A DNA stretch of 64,000 nucleotides from Sphingomonadales bacterium Ga0077557 (GTDB lineage Bacteria; Pseudomonadota; Alphaproteobacteria; Sphingomonadales; Sphingomonadaceae), in NCBI GenBank assembly GCA_001464615.1, contig LNFI01000028.1, positions 1 through 64,000 of the forward strand, given 5' to 3'. Below, piece after piece: positions 8,582 to 17,984 of this stretch; position 1 is the first letter of the stretch, and each line of letters begins with the position of its first letter. A program made the position numbers and the translations under genes. The notes beneath the pieces are model-generated. The model saw only the letters and a program-made list of their open reading frames with translations. It did not search any database and was not told the origin of the DNA.

Positions 8582-10561
8582 ATGATCAGTTTAGCCCATG
8601 TTTTCGGCAATTTGTCGGCAGCGCGCCAGTCTTCCCGCCGCTGGCGTGCGACAGTCTTTGCCCCGGCGATGATTGCGATTGCGGCGGTCATTGCGGGGAC
8701 CAGCCCAGCGGCGGCGCAAGCCGGCGCGCGCCCCACCGCACAGGCCTATGGCTCACCGACCGCGCCTGACCTGTCACAACCAAACAGCCAGAATGCCGAC
8801 CAGTCGCGCCCGGCGCAGCTGCAATCGGACCCCAAGATCGAGCCTGTCGATATTCAAAGTTCGGACCGCAGTCGCGAGGCGAAGAGCGAGACGGACCAAA
8901 AAATCGAACAAAGCCTGCTCCAGGCGACAGCTAATGCGCGCCTGAAGCCATTGGAGCCGAGCCAGTTCGAGTTATTTGTTGCCGAAACGCTCGGACGCAA
9001 GCTCCCGCGGTTTGGCGCAGACCTGTTGCTGCCCAGCAATCGCGATTATGCCGTGCCCGCGACGGCAACGGTGCCACCCGATTATATCGTGAATGTGGGT
9101 GACACGATCACGATCGGCCTGACCGGATCAGTCGAGGGTAGCGTCGATGTCGACATTGATACCGAGGGCAAGATATTCCTGCCCAAAGTCGGGTCGATCA
9201 TGGTGGCCGGTGTGCGCTACCGGGACCTGCACAATACGGTCGCGGCGGCGCTGGGGCGCCAATATCGCGGCTATGACGTGGCGGTCAGCATCAAAAAGCT
9301 GCGCGGTATCCGCGTTTATGTGACCGGTTTTGCGAATAATCCTGGTGCCTATTCGGTCAATAGCCTGTCGACGATGGTCAATGCCGTGCTTGCCGCAGGC
9401 GGGCCGTCATCCGGCGGTAGCTTTCGTTCGGTCAAGCTGTTCCGCAATGGCCGGCTCGTCACCGATTTCGATCTTTATGACCTGATCTTGCGGGGCGATC
9501 GTTCCCGCGATGCCGTTCTGCAAAATGAGGATGTGCTGTTTATCGCCCCGCTCGGTCGCCAGGTTGCCATTACCGGCAGCGTCAATAGCGAGGCGGTTTA
9601 TGAAGCGCGGGAAGGCGACAATCTGGAATCGGTTATTGCCTATGCTGGTGGGACGAATGACCTTGCCGACAATGCCAGGGTCCTGCTGTACCGCCTTACC
9701 CAGCCCAAGCTGGTCAATGGCCGCGAGCTGACGCGCGCTGAATCCGCAGCGACGATGGTGATGGGCGGCGACATTCTGCAGATCCTTTCGGAAGGCACGC
9801 TGCGACGCCCGCTGGCAAACCAGGCGGTGTTGGTGCGGATTGAAGGCGAGGTGAACGCGCCGGGCAGTTATTTCGTACCGCCAAACTCCACTTTGGCCGA
9901 TGTGATGGCGCGCGCAGGCGGATTGAGCAGCCAGGCGTTTGTCTATGGCACCCGGCTGGAGCGCCTGTCGGTCAAGCGGCAGCAACGGGAGAGCTTTGCA
10001 GAGGCGATTAATCAGCTCGAATTCGCCCTGCTCTCGGCGCCAATTACCAGTTCGGACATCTCCAACAGCGGGGATCGCAGTCTTCAGCTTCAGGCGGCGA
10101 CGGCTGCACTCGCCAAATTACGTGCGGCAGAACCGGATGGGCGCGTTGTGCTCAATCTGACGCCGGGCAGCTCGGCGCTCCCGGAAACGCTGGTGATGGA
10201 GAATAACGATCGCATCGTGATCCCGCCACGGCCGGTTACGGTGGGCGTCTTTGGGGCGGTTTTTCGCCCGGCGTCATTCTTGATCGAGGGTGATAAGGGG
10301 CTGCGGATCAGCGATTACATCGAACGCGCCGGCGGCAAGCAACGCTCTGCCGATGGGGGGAACACGATTGTCGTTCGCGCCAATGGCGATGTCCTGTCGC
10401 GTCGGCGGGGTGCGCTGAACGCCTTGGCGTTGCCGGGTGATGTCGTGTTCGTGCCGATCAAGACCCAGTCGTCTTCGATCCTGGCCAAGATCCGCGATAT
10501 CAGCGCGATCATCTTCCAGATTGGCATCAGCGCAGCGGCTTTTGTGGCGGTCGCAAAATGA
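8582..10561 (+). CDS. Polysaccharide export outer-membrane protein with SLBB domains (KpsD/Wza-like)
   Basis: 659 residues. A signal peptide ends near residue 45 (TSPAAAQA) without a lipobox. A Gln/Ser-rich linker is followed by a Poly_export domain at about 160-240 (PDYIVNVGDTITIGLTGSVE) and at least three SLBB beta-grasp domains (VYVTGFANNPGAYSV, VRIEGEVNAPGSYFVPP, VGVFGAVFRPASFLIEGD). A hydrophobic C-terminal segment (IIFQIGISAAAFVAVA) recalls KpsD-type exporters. The family forms the periplasm-spanning outer-membrane channel for capsule or exopolysaccharide. It overlaps the next gene by four bases (ATGA). Confidence 0.9.
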   Translation: MISLAHVFGNLSAARQSSRRWRATVFAPAMIAIAAVIAGTSPAAAQAGARPTAQAYGSPTAPDLSQPNSQNADQSRPAQLQSDPKIEPVDIQSSDRSREAKSETDQKIEQSLLQATANARLKPLEPSQFELFVAETLGRKLPRFGADLLLPSNRDYAVPATATVPPDYIVNVGDTITIGLTGSVEGSVDVDIDTEGKIFLPKVGSIMVAGVRYRDLHNTVAAALGRQYRGYDVAVSIKKLRGIRVYVTGFANNPGAYSVNSLSTMVNAVLAAGGPSSGGSFRSVKLFRNGRLVTDFDLYDLILRGDRSRDAVLQNEDVLFIAPLGRQVAITGSVNSEAVYEAREGDNLESVIAYAGGTNDLADNARVLLYRLTQPKLVNGRELTRAESAATMVMGGDILQILSEGTLRRPLANQAVLVRIEGEVNAPGSYFVPPNSTLADVMARAGGLSSQAFVYGTRLERLSVKRQQRESFAEAINQLEFALLSAPITSSDISNSGDRSLQLQAATAALAKLRAAEPDGRVVLNLTPGSSALPETLVMENNDRIVIPPRPVTVGVFGAVFRPASFLIEGDKGLRISDYIERAGGKQRSADGGNTIVVRANGDVLSRRRGALNALALPGDVVFVPIKTQSSSILAKIRDISAIIFQIGISAAAFVAVAK

Positions 10562-11646
10562 CGCCCCCGAAGGACATTATCGGTGCCCTGCGAAACAGTC
10601 GCTATCTGCATGATCGCCGCAAGCGGTTGACGATCTTTGCGGTTCTGATTGTGCTGTGCGGCCTGCTGACGCTTTTCCCCCAACGCTATCATGCAGCAAT
10701 GACGATGACGCCAACTGACCCGGCCAGCCTTGGCCTGAGCAGCGCGCTTGGGGAATCGGGCGCCGTCAATAGCGTGTTTGGCACACAGGCTGCCGTTGAA
10801 GTCGTCCTGAAAGTTGGTCGGAGCAAGCAGACTCGAATTGATGTTATTCGAAGGCTTGACCTAAAAAAGAAGCTCGGCATCGCTTCAACTGAAGCTGCCG
10901 TCCGGTGGGTCGATCGTGCGGTTGATATCCGATCGTTGCGTGGCGGCATCGTCACGATCGAGACGTGGGAGACTGACCCGGATCTGGCGCTTGGATTGGT
11001 CGGCGCGCTTGCTGATTCGACGCGCGACAGCTTGGCCCGGATTGGTAAGCGGCAGACAGCATATAAGCGAACAGTGCTCGCACGGTTGCTCAGGGACGCT
11101 GACAAAAAGCTTGTCGATGCGCAAAACAACTATGATCGGTTTCGACTGGTGACGCGCTACGCGCAGCCCGCAAATGTGATCGCCGGTATTGGGACCAGGG
11201 TTGCCTATCTGAAGGAAGTGATCCGTTCGAAGGAAACGCAGCTCTTTGCTGCGCGGCAGTTTGCGACCGATCAAAATCAATCGGTACGGCAATTGTTGGC
11301 AGAGATTGCGTCGCTAAAGGATCAACTCAAAAGATCCGTGTCAGTTGACGACAAGCAGCTCGATTCAGTGGGCGATGTGGTCGAGAAATCGACCCGCGTC
11401 AGGGAATTGGAGCGCATTCTGGAGATCGCCCATGCCCGCCATGATAATTATGAGCGGTTGTTTGAAGGCACATCGGTGGAGGATATCACCAAGGACGCCG
11501 TGGTTCGCATTATCGAGGAGCCCTATATTGATGCCGATCGCCAATATAACCTAATCCCGATGATGATCGGGCTGCTGCTTGCAATGTTGGCGGTGGCTAT
11601 CGAGTTTTACGGCCTTCGCCCTCCAGTTGGTAACAAAGGCCAATAG
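10558..11646 (+). CDS. Capsule polysaccharide export inner-membrane protein (KpsE/CtrB/Wzz-like)
   Basis: 362 residues with the polysaccharide co-polymerase layout: TM1 near residues 24-40 (FAVLIVLCGLLTLF), a long periplasmic region predicted largely helical and coiled-coil (about 170-300), and TM2 near the C-terminus (MMIGLLLAMLAVAIEFYGL). There is no cytoplasmic tyrosine-kinase domain. This matches KpsE/CtrB, which couples an ABC exporter to the outer-membrane protein encoded immediately upstream. ATG inside the upstream stop (ATGA). No KpsM/KpsT is in the window. Confidence 0.82.
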   Translation: MTPPKDIIGALRNSRYLHDRRKRLTIFAVLIVLCGLLTLFPQRYHAAMTMTPTDPASLGLSSALGESGAVNSVFGTQAAVEVVLKVGRSKQTRIDVIRRLDLKKKLGIASTEAAVRWVDRAVDIRSLRGGIVTIETWETDPDLALGLVGALADSTRDSLARIGKRQTAYKRTVLARLLRDADKKLVDAQNNYDRFRLVTRYAQPANVIAGIGTRVAYLKEVIRSKETQLFAARQFATDQNQSVRQLLAEIASLKDQLKRSVSVDDKQLDSVGDVVEKSTRVRELERILEIAHARHDNYERLFEGTSVEDITKDAVVRIIEEPYIDADRQYNLIPMMIGLLLAMLAVAIEFYGLRPPVGNKGQ

Positions 11647-11648
11647 CA

Positions 11649-12602
11649 ATGGAAACATTGTCGCTGGTCAGCACCCCCGAAATCTCGGTTGTGATTCCTT
11701 GTTACAACGAAGAGGAGAATGTCGCCGCGATTGCGGCTGCGGTGATCGTTGAGCTGGAGCCGATCACCGATTCCTTCGATATCATCATTATCGATAACGC
11801 CTCGACCGACCGAACGGTTGAAATCGCACGGTCGCTGTGCCGCGACGATGGCAGGATAAAGCTGATCGCCAATGCCCGCAATTTTGGCCAGATGCGGTCA
11901 CCGACCCATGCCATTTTCCAGGCGGGCGGCCGGGCCATTATCGGAATCTGTGCCGACTTTGAAGATCCACCGTCGCTGATCCCGCAATTCGTGGAAAGGT
12001 GGCGCGCGGGGACCCAGATTGTTCTGGGGGTATCCAGAGCGCAGCCGACCAGCCGATTGCACGGCTGGCTTCGCCAGACCTATTATCGTTTTACCGAGCG
12101 TTTCGGCGACTACGCCGTCATCCCGAATGCGACCGGCTTCGGGCTGTATGATCGAAAGGTTGTGCGCGCGATCGAATCGCTGCGGGAGCCGGAGCCTTTT
12201 TTTCGCGGCATGCTGGTCGAAACCGGATATTCGATTGAAACCATCACCTATGATCGCGCGACGCGACGCGGCGGACGATCGAGCAATAATTTTTTCACGT
12301 TGCTGGACTTTGCCCTGTCCAGCCTGGCGAGTTTTTCCAAAAAGCTGGTTCGAATGCCATTATATATCGGCGTTTGCCTGGGGATGATCGCCGGAATCAT
12401 GCTATTGGCGACACCCTTGGCTTTCGCGCTGAATCTCGACCTGATCCTTTGGCTGTTCGTGTGCGGACTGGAAGCCCAGTTGGCGCTTGTCTTCATATTT
12501 ATGGGATTGATGGGGGACCAGATACGGTTGGTCTCTGAGCGAACGCGCGCAACTCCGCTAGTATTCGAACGCGAACGCCTGAATTTTCCAGAAAATTATT
12601 GA
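11649..12602 (+). CDS. Family 2 glycosyltransferase, GtrB/DPM1-like with C-terminal membrane anchor
   Basis: 317 residues. The GT-A domain spans about 10-230: VVIPCYNEEENV at the start, IDNASTDRTVEIA, and an acidic DxED-like motif in CADFEDPPSLIP. Two C-terminal TM helices follow (PLYIGVCLGMIAGIMLLATPLAFAL, then LILWLFVCGLEAQLALVFIFMGL). This is the architecture of GtrB and polyprenyl-phosphate glycosyltransferases that load a sugar onto undecaprenyl phosphate. It starts two bases after the KpsE-like stop, and GtrA follows four bases downstream, which supports the GtrB role. Confidence 0.88.
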   Translation: METLSLVSTPEISVVIPCYNEEENVAAIAAAVIVELEPITDSFDIIIIDNASTDRTVEIARSLCRDDGRIKLIANARNFGQMRSPTHAIFQAGGRAIIGICADFEDPPSLIPQFVERWRAGTQIVLGVSRAQPTSRLHGWLRQTYYRFTERFGDYAVIPNATGFGLYDRKVVRAIESLREPEPFFRGMLVETGYSIETITYDRATRRGGRSSNNFFTLLDFALSSLASFSKKLVRMPLYIGVCLGMIAGIMLLATPLAFALNLDLILWLFVCGLEAQLALVFIFMGLMGDQIRLVSERTRATPLVFERERLNFPENY

Positions 12603-12606
12603 GCCG

Positions 12607-12999
12607 ATGAACAAATCGGTCAACTTCGGACATCTACTAGAAATAGTACGATTTTATCAAGCTGCATTGGTCAATGCAATATTTGGATTTGGAGCGTATG
12701 TTCTGCTCGTTCAATTTGGCTTTGACGTATATTTGGCACAAATTTATTCCCACATATCTGGGATGATATTTAATTACTTTACATATAGCCGTCATGTATT
12801 TCGTAGCGCAGTGCCTGCTAAAGTTAAATTTGTTATTACGTACGCCGTCAATTATTTTATTGGTCTTGGAATATTATTTGTCGCGACGCATTTCTTCAAA
12901 TCGCCATATGTTTTGGGTGTTATTGTATTAATCGCCGGATCAGTAACAAATTATTTCGCACTTAAATATTTCGTCTTCGTAAGAAGGCTCATTGCATGA
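12607..12999 (+). CDS. GtrA-family membrane protein (lipid-linked sugar flippase)
   Basis: 130 residues, four hydrophobic segments, with the GtrA pattern: FYQAALVNAIFGFGAYVLLV, then NYFTYSRHVFRSA, then NYFIGLGILFVATHFF and a final NYFALKYFVF (the [NY]F..[KR]..VF ending typical of the family). GtrA proteins are thought to flip undecaprenyl-phosphate sugars made by GtrB. The gene is conspicuously AT-rich compared with its neighbours. It overlaps the next gene by four bases (ATGA). Confidence 0.88.
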   Translation: MNKSVNFGHLLEIVRFYQAALVNAIFGFGAYVLLVQFGFDVYLAQIYSHISGMIFNYFTYSRHVFRSAVPAKVKFVITYAVNYFIGLGILFVATHFFKSPYVLGVIVLIAGSVTNYFALKYFVFVRRLIA

Positions 13000-14339
13000 T
13001 TGGGTCCGGGAAATTTTCTTTTTCGGACCGTTGGCTTGAACCAATATTGGCTATTATTGTTGTTGGTGGTTTAATCCGCGCCATTGCGCATGTTTATTAT
13101 TTTGGATATCTGCCGCAACCATATTTCTATGATCCAGCCGACACATGGATGGACTGGTTCAATACTGCTGACTGGGCTCGGGACCGGGGCGTGTATGACA
13201 GCTGGCGTACTGTTTATGCGCCTTTTAGTTTCGTTTTTCTGAGAATCTTTGGTGATTCGCGATGCTATGAGGGCGGCGGGCTTGATTCCGCATATTATGC
13301 CAGGGCGTGCGATTGGCCGGGGGTAGTGCTTCTTCACAGCATATATGTGCTTGATATCGTCTTGGTGGCGCTGGCGTATGTGAAGACCGATCGTGGAACG
13401 GCGCTGCCACGAGCGATTGCCGTCGGGATGGGTTTGCCGCTGACAGCTGGCTTGGAGCGCGGCAACCTGATCATCTTGACATTCACTTGCGTGATATTGG
13501 CGTTCGGTCCGATCCTCAAATCGGCCCGCTACCGGTGGATCGCGATAGGCGTCGCCATGAATTTAAAAATTTATATGGTCGCCGCGCTATTTCCCCAATT
13601 GCTGCGTCGCCGCTGGCGATGGTTCGAAGGGGGCGCTGCTGCAGCTGGGATCGTTTTTCTGGTGAGCTACGGGCTGTTGGGGCGCGGCAACCCAATCGAG
13701 ATTTATAATAATATCGTTGCCTTCCAAGGCCAGACGCAGCCCAATCAGTTTTTGGATGTTTTCTATCAAGCCACATTCGCGCCATTGATTCAGCTTCTTC
13801 AGAATCAAAGCTTTCCGGTTACTAGCCTCATCGGCTCCCAGAATGTCGATACGCTTTTGTTTTGGTTGCCTATTTTACTGCGAATTACGCAGGGTGCCAT
13901 CTTAATTGCAGTGATTGCAATTTGGCTGAGGCCTGAAGTAATTCCAATGTACCGAATTACGAACTTGGGAATATCGTTTGCACTGGTCACGGTAGAGTCA
14001 GGCGGATATACTCACCTATTCCCGATTTTTTTCACGTTGTTTGAACGGTGGCGTGGATTTTGGCAGAAGGTCGCGATCATTTGTTGTTATGTGCTGTCGT
14101 TTCAATTTGACTATATTTTAGATAGAACGCCGCCATTGGTTCATGACAGCTTCTTTAATAACAGCACAATATTTGTGACATATTATATCATGCTGGGATC
14201 CTTCGTTCGCCCCTTATTCTTTTATATGATCCCGTTTGCGCTGTCCTGTGCAACGATCATTGCCGTTTATCGGGACATTGTCGCGAAGGGATCGCAATCG
14301 CGAAAGCGATTTTCGAAAGATTTGCCGATTTTCACTTGA
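12996..14339 (+). CDS. Polytopic membrane protein, GT-C-like glycosyltransferase candidate (GtrC position)
   Basis: 447 residues with roughly ten predicted TM helices. The first periplasmic loop is acidic and aromatic (YFYDPADTWMDWFNTADWARD), the feature usually carrying the catalytic acid in GT-C and GT87-like transferases. Its ATG overlaps the gtrA stop. In gtrABC serotype-conversion modules the third gene is a poorly conserved membrane transferase that adds the flipped sugar to the polymer; this gene occupies that place. The last part is AT-rich. Exact family not recognised. Confidence 0.65.
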   Translation: MIGSGKFSFSDRWLEPILAIIVVGGLIRAIAHVYYFGYLPQPYFYDPADTWMDWFNTADWARDRGVYDSWRTVYAPFSFVFLRIFGDSRCYEGGGLDSAYYARACDWPGVVLLHSIYVLDIVLVALAYVKTDRGTALPRAIAVGMGLPLTAGLERGNLIILTFTCVILAFGPILKSARYRWIAIGVAMNLKIYMVAALFPQLLRRRWRWFEGGAAAAGIVFLVSYGLLGRGNPIEIYNNIVAFQGQTQPNQFLDVFYQATFAPLIQLLQNQSFPVTSLIGSQNVDTLLFWLPILLRITQGAILIAVIAIWLRPEVIPMYRITNLGISFALVTVESGGYTHLFPIFFTLFERWRGFWQKVAIICCYVLSFQFDYILDRTPPLVHDSFFNNSTIFVTYYIMLGSFVRPLFFYMIPFALSCATIIAVYRDIVAKGSQSRKRFSKDLPIFT

Positions 14340-14400
14340 AGGTGGCAGGAAGGCTTTGGGATTCTATTATAAGGCCGAACAGAATTGAACTGGAGATATT

Positions 14401-15150
14401 CTATAATTTGGTGACAAGAGCCTGCGCTGTCTTCAATGCAAGTGGGAATTCAGGCTTGTCAGCAAAGAATTCTTCCACTGCTTGTCTGGCACCTGGGCAT
14501 GAGGCGAACCCATAATCGTCAAAAACGATTGCGCCGCCCCGGGACATGCGCGGATAAACGAATTCCAAGCAATCGAGCACCCCTTGGTACAAATCCAGAT
14601 CGATGTGCGCGAAGCAGAAGCGATTGTTTTCGAGTCCGCCGAAGGTTTCTGGAACCCAGCCCTTCCGATAGTTTATAAAGGCGTCGTCGCCGACAACAGC
14701 GCGGACGGCCTCTACTGACGTATCCGAAAAATCGCCTGCGCTATGTCGATCGACTTCCGATACGGTTTTCATACCTTCGAAGGAATCGAATAAATAAAGA
14801 TTTTTCTTTGAATCGGCGCCCATCGCTTCGCGGATTAGGCGGGCGGTTCCGCCCTGAAACACACCGGCTTCCATCACGTCGCCTTCGGCATTCATTGCTT
14901 GCGCCAAGGCCTGCCAGATCGTCCAGCAGCGTTCGATATCTACCAGGGTGTGTGGCGATACCTTATTGTATAAACTGATGAAATCGGGCCCCAGCCAGGG
15001 GGAGTAATGCGGGGCATATTGGGCTGCCTGTGGAATATCTTTGACAATCAGCAACCGGTACAAAAATCCCCAAACGACCGGAGGCGCGATGGCCTTTGCC
15101 ATGGTCACCCAACGCATTCGCGTCGTTCTAAGCGTTACAATCTCGACCAT
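14401..15150 (-). CDS. TylF/MycF-family O-methyltransferase (macrocin-O-methyltransferase-like)
   Basis: 249 residues. TylF-family blocks: VMEAGVFQGGTARLIREAMG (SAM-binding, near residue 92), LFDSFEGMKTVSE, then HIDLDLYQGVLDCLEFVYPRMSRGGAIVFDDYG with the Asp residues used for metal binding, ending in ARQAVEEFFAD. The family methylates sugar hydroxyls, so O-methylation of a polysaccharide residue is a fair guess. GGGTGG lies before the ATG. It is on the minus strand, convergent with the gtr-like module and 111 bases downstream of the beta-helix gene, possibly its last operon partner. Confidence 0.85.
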   Translation of the reverse strand: MVEIVTLRTTRMRWVTMAKAIAPPVVWGFLYRLLIVKDIPQAAQYAPHYSPWLGPDFISLYNKVSPHTLVDIERCWTIWQALAQAMNAEGDVMEAGVFQGGTARLIREAMGADSKKNLYLFDSFEGMKTVSEVDRHSAGDFSDTSVEAVRAVVGDDAFINYRKGWVPETFGGLENNRFCFAHIDLDLYQGVLDCLEFVYPRMSRGGAIVFDDYGFASCPGARQAVEEFFADKPEFPLALKTAQALVTKL

Positions 15151-15261
15151 TCAAATCCACCCTTCGCTTTGCTGATATCATCGCGATCTGGGACGCGAAA
15201 GACCAAATGGGAAGATAGTTGGGCTGTCTCTTGTGGGGATTATCCGACGCAGCCGGCCGCC

Positions 15262-16944
15262 TTAGGAAATGGTAATCCCAAGCTGGTCAAGACGGAGGTT
15301 ATCGCGTCCAGCGATAACACTCGCCGCCGACCCATTTGGGAGGGACTTAAAGTCTATGCCAGCGGCGTCAATAGAGAGGTGGTGATTGCCGCCGCGCAGA
15401 TCGATCCCGGCCGGAAAGGCGCCAGCTTGCCCTTTGATCCGCGCGCGGAGCTGGCCATGCGCGCAGCCGAGCAGCGAGATGGCGGGTTGAGCGGCTTTCT
15501 CGCCGGGATTGTTGATGGCGGCGTCGATCGTGAAATCGCGGCATTGTTCAAAGCTGATCGGGCGCCGAAAGCCGATCACCTTGGTGCCGATGATGCCGAT
15601 GCCCTCGGCATTCTGGGCGAAGATGCCGAGCGCGTTGCCGCCATTCACCGTGTCATACCAGCCATGCAGCTGGCCGCCATTTATCGTCACCAGCCCGCGC
15701 GCCTGATGGATGAAAATGCCCGCAAAGGCGCCGGGTGCCGGGCCACAATAGGGATCGACGATATCGATCGCGGCATAGGGGGAAATATTGGTCAGTTCGA
15801 TGCCGACGGCGCTATAGCCATCAAGGATCGGCATCAGCAGGTGGAAATTGGCCTGACCCGCGCGGCCCTGATCAATGCTTGGCTTGCCGGTCTTGCCGTC
15901 GAGCTTGATCCCGGTGGCGATCTGGCTGGTTTCGAAATTCTGGATATAGGTGTCGGCAAAACTGCCCTGAACATAGGCACCGATGCTTTGCGGCACGCCC
16001 GGCGTGCCACCGATGCTCGCGCCGCAATTGGCGATGTAGAGCGACGCGTTGCCGCCGGGGAACGCAGCGGGCGTCCGGCCGTCGAGATGGAAGGCCCAGA
16101 AACGCTGCGGGCCGCTTTTGTCGCCCGGGCTCGATCGAAAGGCATGGCAATCGCGCAGATGCGTATAGACTGCGCCGGTGACCGAATAGCCAATCGCATG
16201 TTCGTCCGCGGAGATCGCCTCGACGAGGCAATCCAGGGTGAAGCGCATGCGGAGCCCGGCAGCGCCGTCATCGGCCGACGCCTTGGGCGGTGCGCTCCGC
16301 GTCAGTTCCATCCACCGGAAATCAACCGAGTTGAGATAGTCATTGACCGACGCCGGTGGCGTGTCGAAGCCCAGTTGAACGACATCGCGATCACCACTGA
16401 CGACGATGATCCGCGTGCCCTGATGCGGGCCGCCCCAGTTCTTGCCCGCCCCCCAAATCCGGCGATGCGAGGTTTCAATTTTCCAGGTGTCGCTGATGAA
16501 ATAATCAGCCGCGCCAAGCAGCGTGACCGGATGGGCGGCAACACAGGCGCGTAGGGCGGGCAGGCAGTCATGCGCTGAATTGTTGCGCACCGCCCCCCAC
16601 CATTCGGGACAGGCCGCCGCGGCGCGGCTGGCATTCATGTCGACCCGGCCTGAGCCAGTGAAGATCGGGGCCACGGGTGCCTGAAAATCGCCGAGCAGGG
16701 TCAATGTCTTGCCGGCGGCTATCTCTATGGTCGCGCCGGGCATCGCCATGACGTCCGCCCGAACGGTGATGTTGGCCGCGACGCTATGTTTGCCCGCGGG
16801 CAATTGGATGCCCGGCACATCAGCCGATAACAGTGCCGATCCCGCCGATGCGCTGCGCTTGGCGGTCTGGCCGCGCGCGTCGGTGGTGGTCGCGGCGAGG
16901 GCGATCACCGACATGCGGCCGATCAGCTCCCGCCGCGACACCAT
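15262..16944 (-). CDS. Tat-exported right-handed beta-helix protein (tailspike/polysaccharide-lyase-like)
   Basis: 560 residues. The N-terminus is a twin-arginine signal (SRRELIGRMSVIALAATT). Next comes a beta-rich segment, then PEWWGA at 113-118 followed by an NxxxHDCLPALRAC helix, the entry motif seen in phage tailspikes and pectate-lyase-like polysaccharide depolymerases. The remainder is a series of short V/I/G-rich repeats (about 230-540) typical of a parallel beta-helix. The ATG shares one base with the stop of the OYE gene (TGATG). A role in trimming or degrading the exported polymer in the periplasm is inferred from fold and location; catalytic residues were not identified. Confidence 0.7.
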   Translation of the reverse strand: MVSRRELIGRMSVIALAATTTDARGQTAKRSASAGSALLSADVPGIQLPAGKHSVAANITVRADVMAMPGATIEIAAGKTLTLLGDFQAPVAPIFTGSGRVDMNASRAAAACPEWWGAVRNNSAHDCLPALRACVAAHPVTLLGAADYFISDTWKIETSHRRIWGAGKNWGGPHQGTRIIVVSGDRDVVQLGFDTPPASVNDYLNSVDFRWMELTRSAPPKASADDGAAGLRMRFTLDCLVEAISADEHAIGYSVTGAVYTHLRDCHAFRSSPGDKSGPQRFWAFHLDGRTPAAFPGGNASLYIANCGASIGGTPGVPQSIGAYVQGSFADTYIQNFETSQIATGIKLDGKTGKPSIDQGRAGQANFHLLMPILDGYSAVGIELTNISPYAAIDIVDPYCGPAPGAFAGIFIHQARGLVTINGGQLHGWYDTVNGGNALGIFAQNAEGIGIIGTKVIGFRRPISFEQCRDFTIDAAINNPGEKAAQPAISLLGCAHGQLRARIKGQAGAFPAGIDLRGGNHHLSIDAAGIDFKSLPNGSAASVIAGRDNLRLDQLGITIS

Positions 16945-17984
16945 CAGACGAGCGTTTCGCGCATCGCATCCTCAAACGGCGTCCATGGCTCGTCCTTGGC
17001 GATTTTGTCGGCAAGATCGGGATTGGCGAGGAACGCGCGACCCCAGGTCACCAGATCAAGCAGGCCAGCGTCTAGCTCGGCATTGGCGGCATCAACCGTC
17101 AGCGACGCGCCGCCGATCAGCACACCGCTCCACATCGGCCGAACCATCCGCACGATCCGCCCGGCGGTATCTGCATAGACCGAATTGGCGCAGCTGATGT
17201 CGAGCGCCTTTAGCCCCAGGGACTGAAGCGCCGGGATGAAATAGGCGAGCATCTCGTCAAGATCGGGCCAGTCATAAATGCCGCCCATGAAGCGCGATGG
17301 CGAAATTCGGGCGATCACCCGATCGGCAGGCACGGCCGCCAACACTTTTTCAATGAGCTCCAGCGCGAACCGGCACCGGTTTTCGACCGAGCCGCCATAG
17401 CTATCCGTACGATCATTCACGCGGGCATCGAGGAACTGATCGGCGAGATAGCCATGGCCGACATGCAGTTCGACGGCATCGAAGCCGGCGGTGTCGATCG
17501 CACGGCGGGCGGCATCGGCGAAATAGCCATAGATTGTCGGCATTTCCTCCGGCGTCAGCGCGCGCGGTTCGCCGTACGGTTTGCCGTTCTGGCGATTGAT
17601 TCCCGTCGCGGCGACATTGGTCGAACTGACGGGTTGGTCGATCGTATAGTCGCTGTGCGAGATGCGGCCGGTATGCCAAAGTTGGCAGGCGATTGCCGCC
17701 CCGGCTTCGTGCACGGCATCGACCACTGGCCGCCAACTTTCGGCATGCGCGTCGCTTGCAATATAGGGGGCATTGTTCCAGCCGTCGCCGCTTTGATGGA
17801 CCAAGGTGCCTTCGGTCAGGATCAGGCCAACGCCGCCTTGGGCGCGGCGTTGATAATAATCGCGCATCGCTGGTGTGGCATGATGGCCCTCAGCCGCGAA
17901 GCCACGGCTCATTGCGGACATGACGGTACGGTTGCGAACGCCGATGAAATCCGGGCGGTTGAGCGGATCGAACAAACTGGTCAT
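16944..17984 (-). CDS. Old yellow enzyme-family NADH:flavin oxidoreductase
   Basis: 346 residues, FMN TIM barrel. Recognisable segments: LFDPLNRPDFIGVRNRTVMSAMSRG at the start, CQLWHTGRISH, AVELHVGHGYLADQFLDARVNDRTDSYGGS (core OYE motif with the substrate-binding histidines), and GRAFLANPDLADKI at the end. OYEs reduce activated C=C bonds with NAD(P)H. It is translationally coupled on both sides: its ATG lies in the stop of the RmlD-like gene and its stop in the ATG of the beta-helix gene. Membership in a polysaccharide operon is unusual; substrate unknown. Confidence 0.9.
   Translation of the reverse strand: MTSLFDPLNRPDFIGVRNRTVMSAMSRGFAAEGHHATPAMRDYYQRRAQGGVGLILTEGTLVHQSGDGWNNAPYIASDAHAESWRPVVDAVHEAGAAIACQLWHTGRISHSDYTIDQPVSSTNVAATGINRQNGKPYGEPRALTPEEMPTIYGYFADAARRAIDTAGFDAVELHVGHGYLADQFLDARVNDRTDSYGGSVENRCRFALELIEKVLAAVPADRVIARISPSRFMGGIYDWPDLDEMLAYFIPALQSLGLKALDISCANSVYADTAGRIVRMVRPMWSGVLIGGASLTVDAANAELDAGLLDLVTWGRAFLANPDLADKIAKDEPWTPFEDAMRETLV

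Noticed and set aside
15007..16554. Long plus-strand open frame (515 codons) opposite the beta-helix gene
   Set aside because: Antisense to a gene with a clear Tat signal and coupled start; its translation is low-complexity Arg/Ala/Asp without family motifs, as expected for GC-rich antisense frames.
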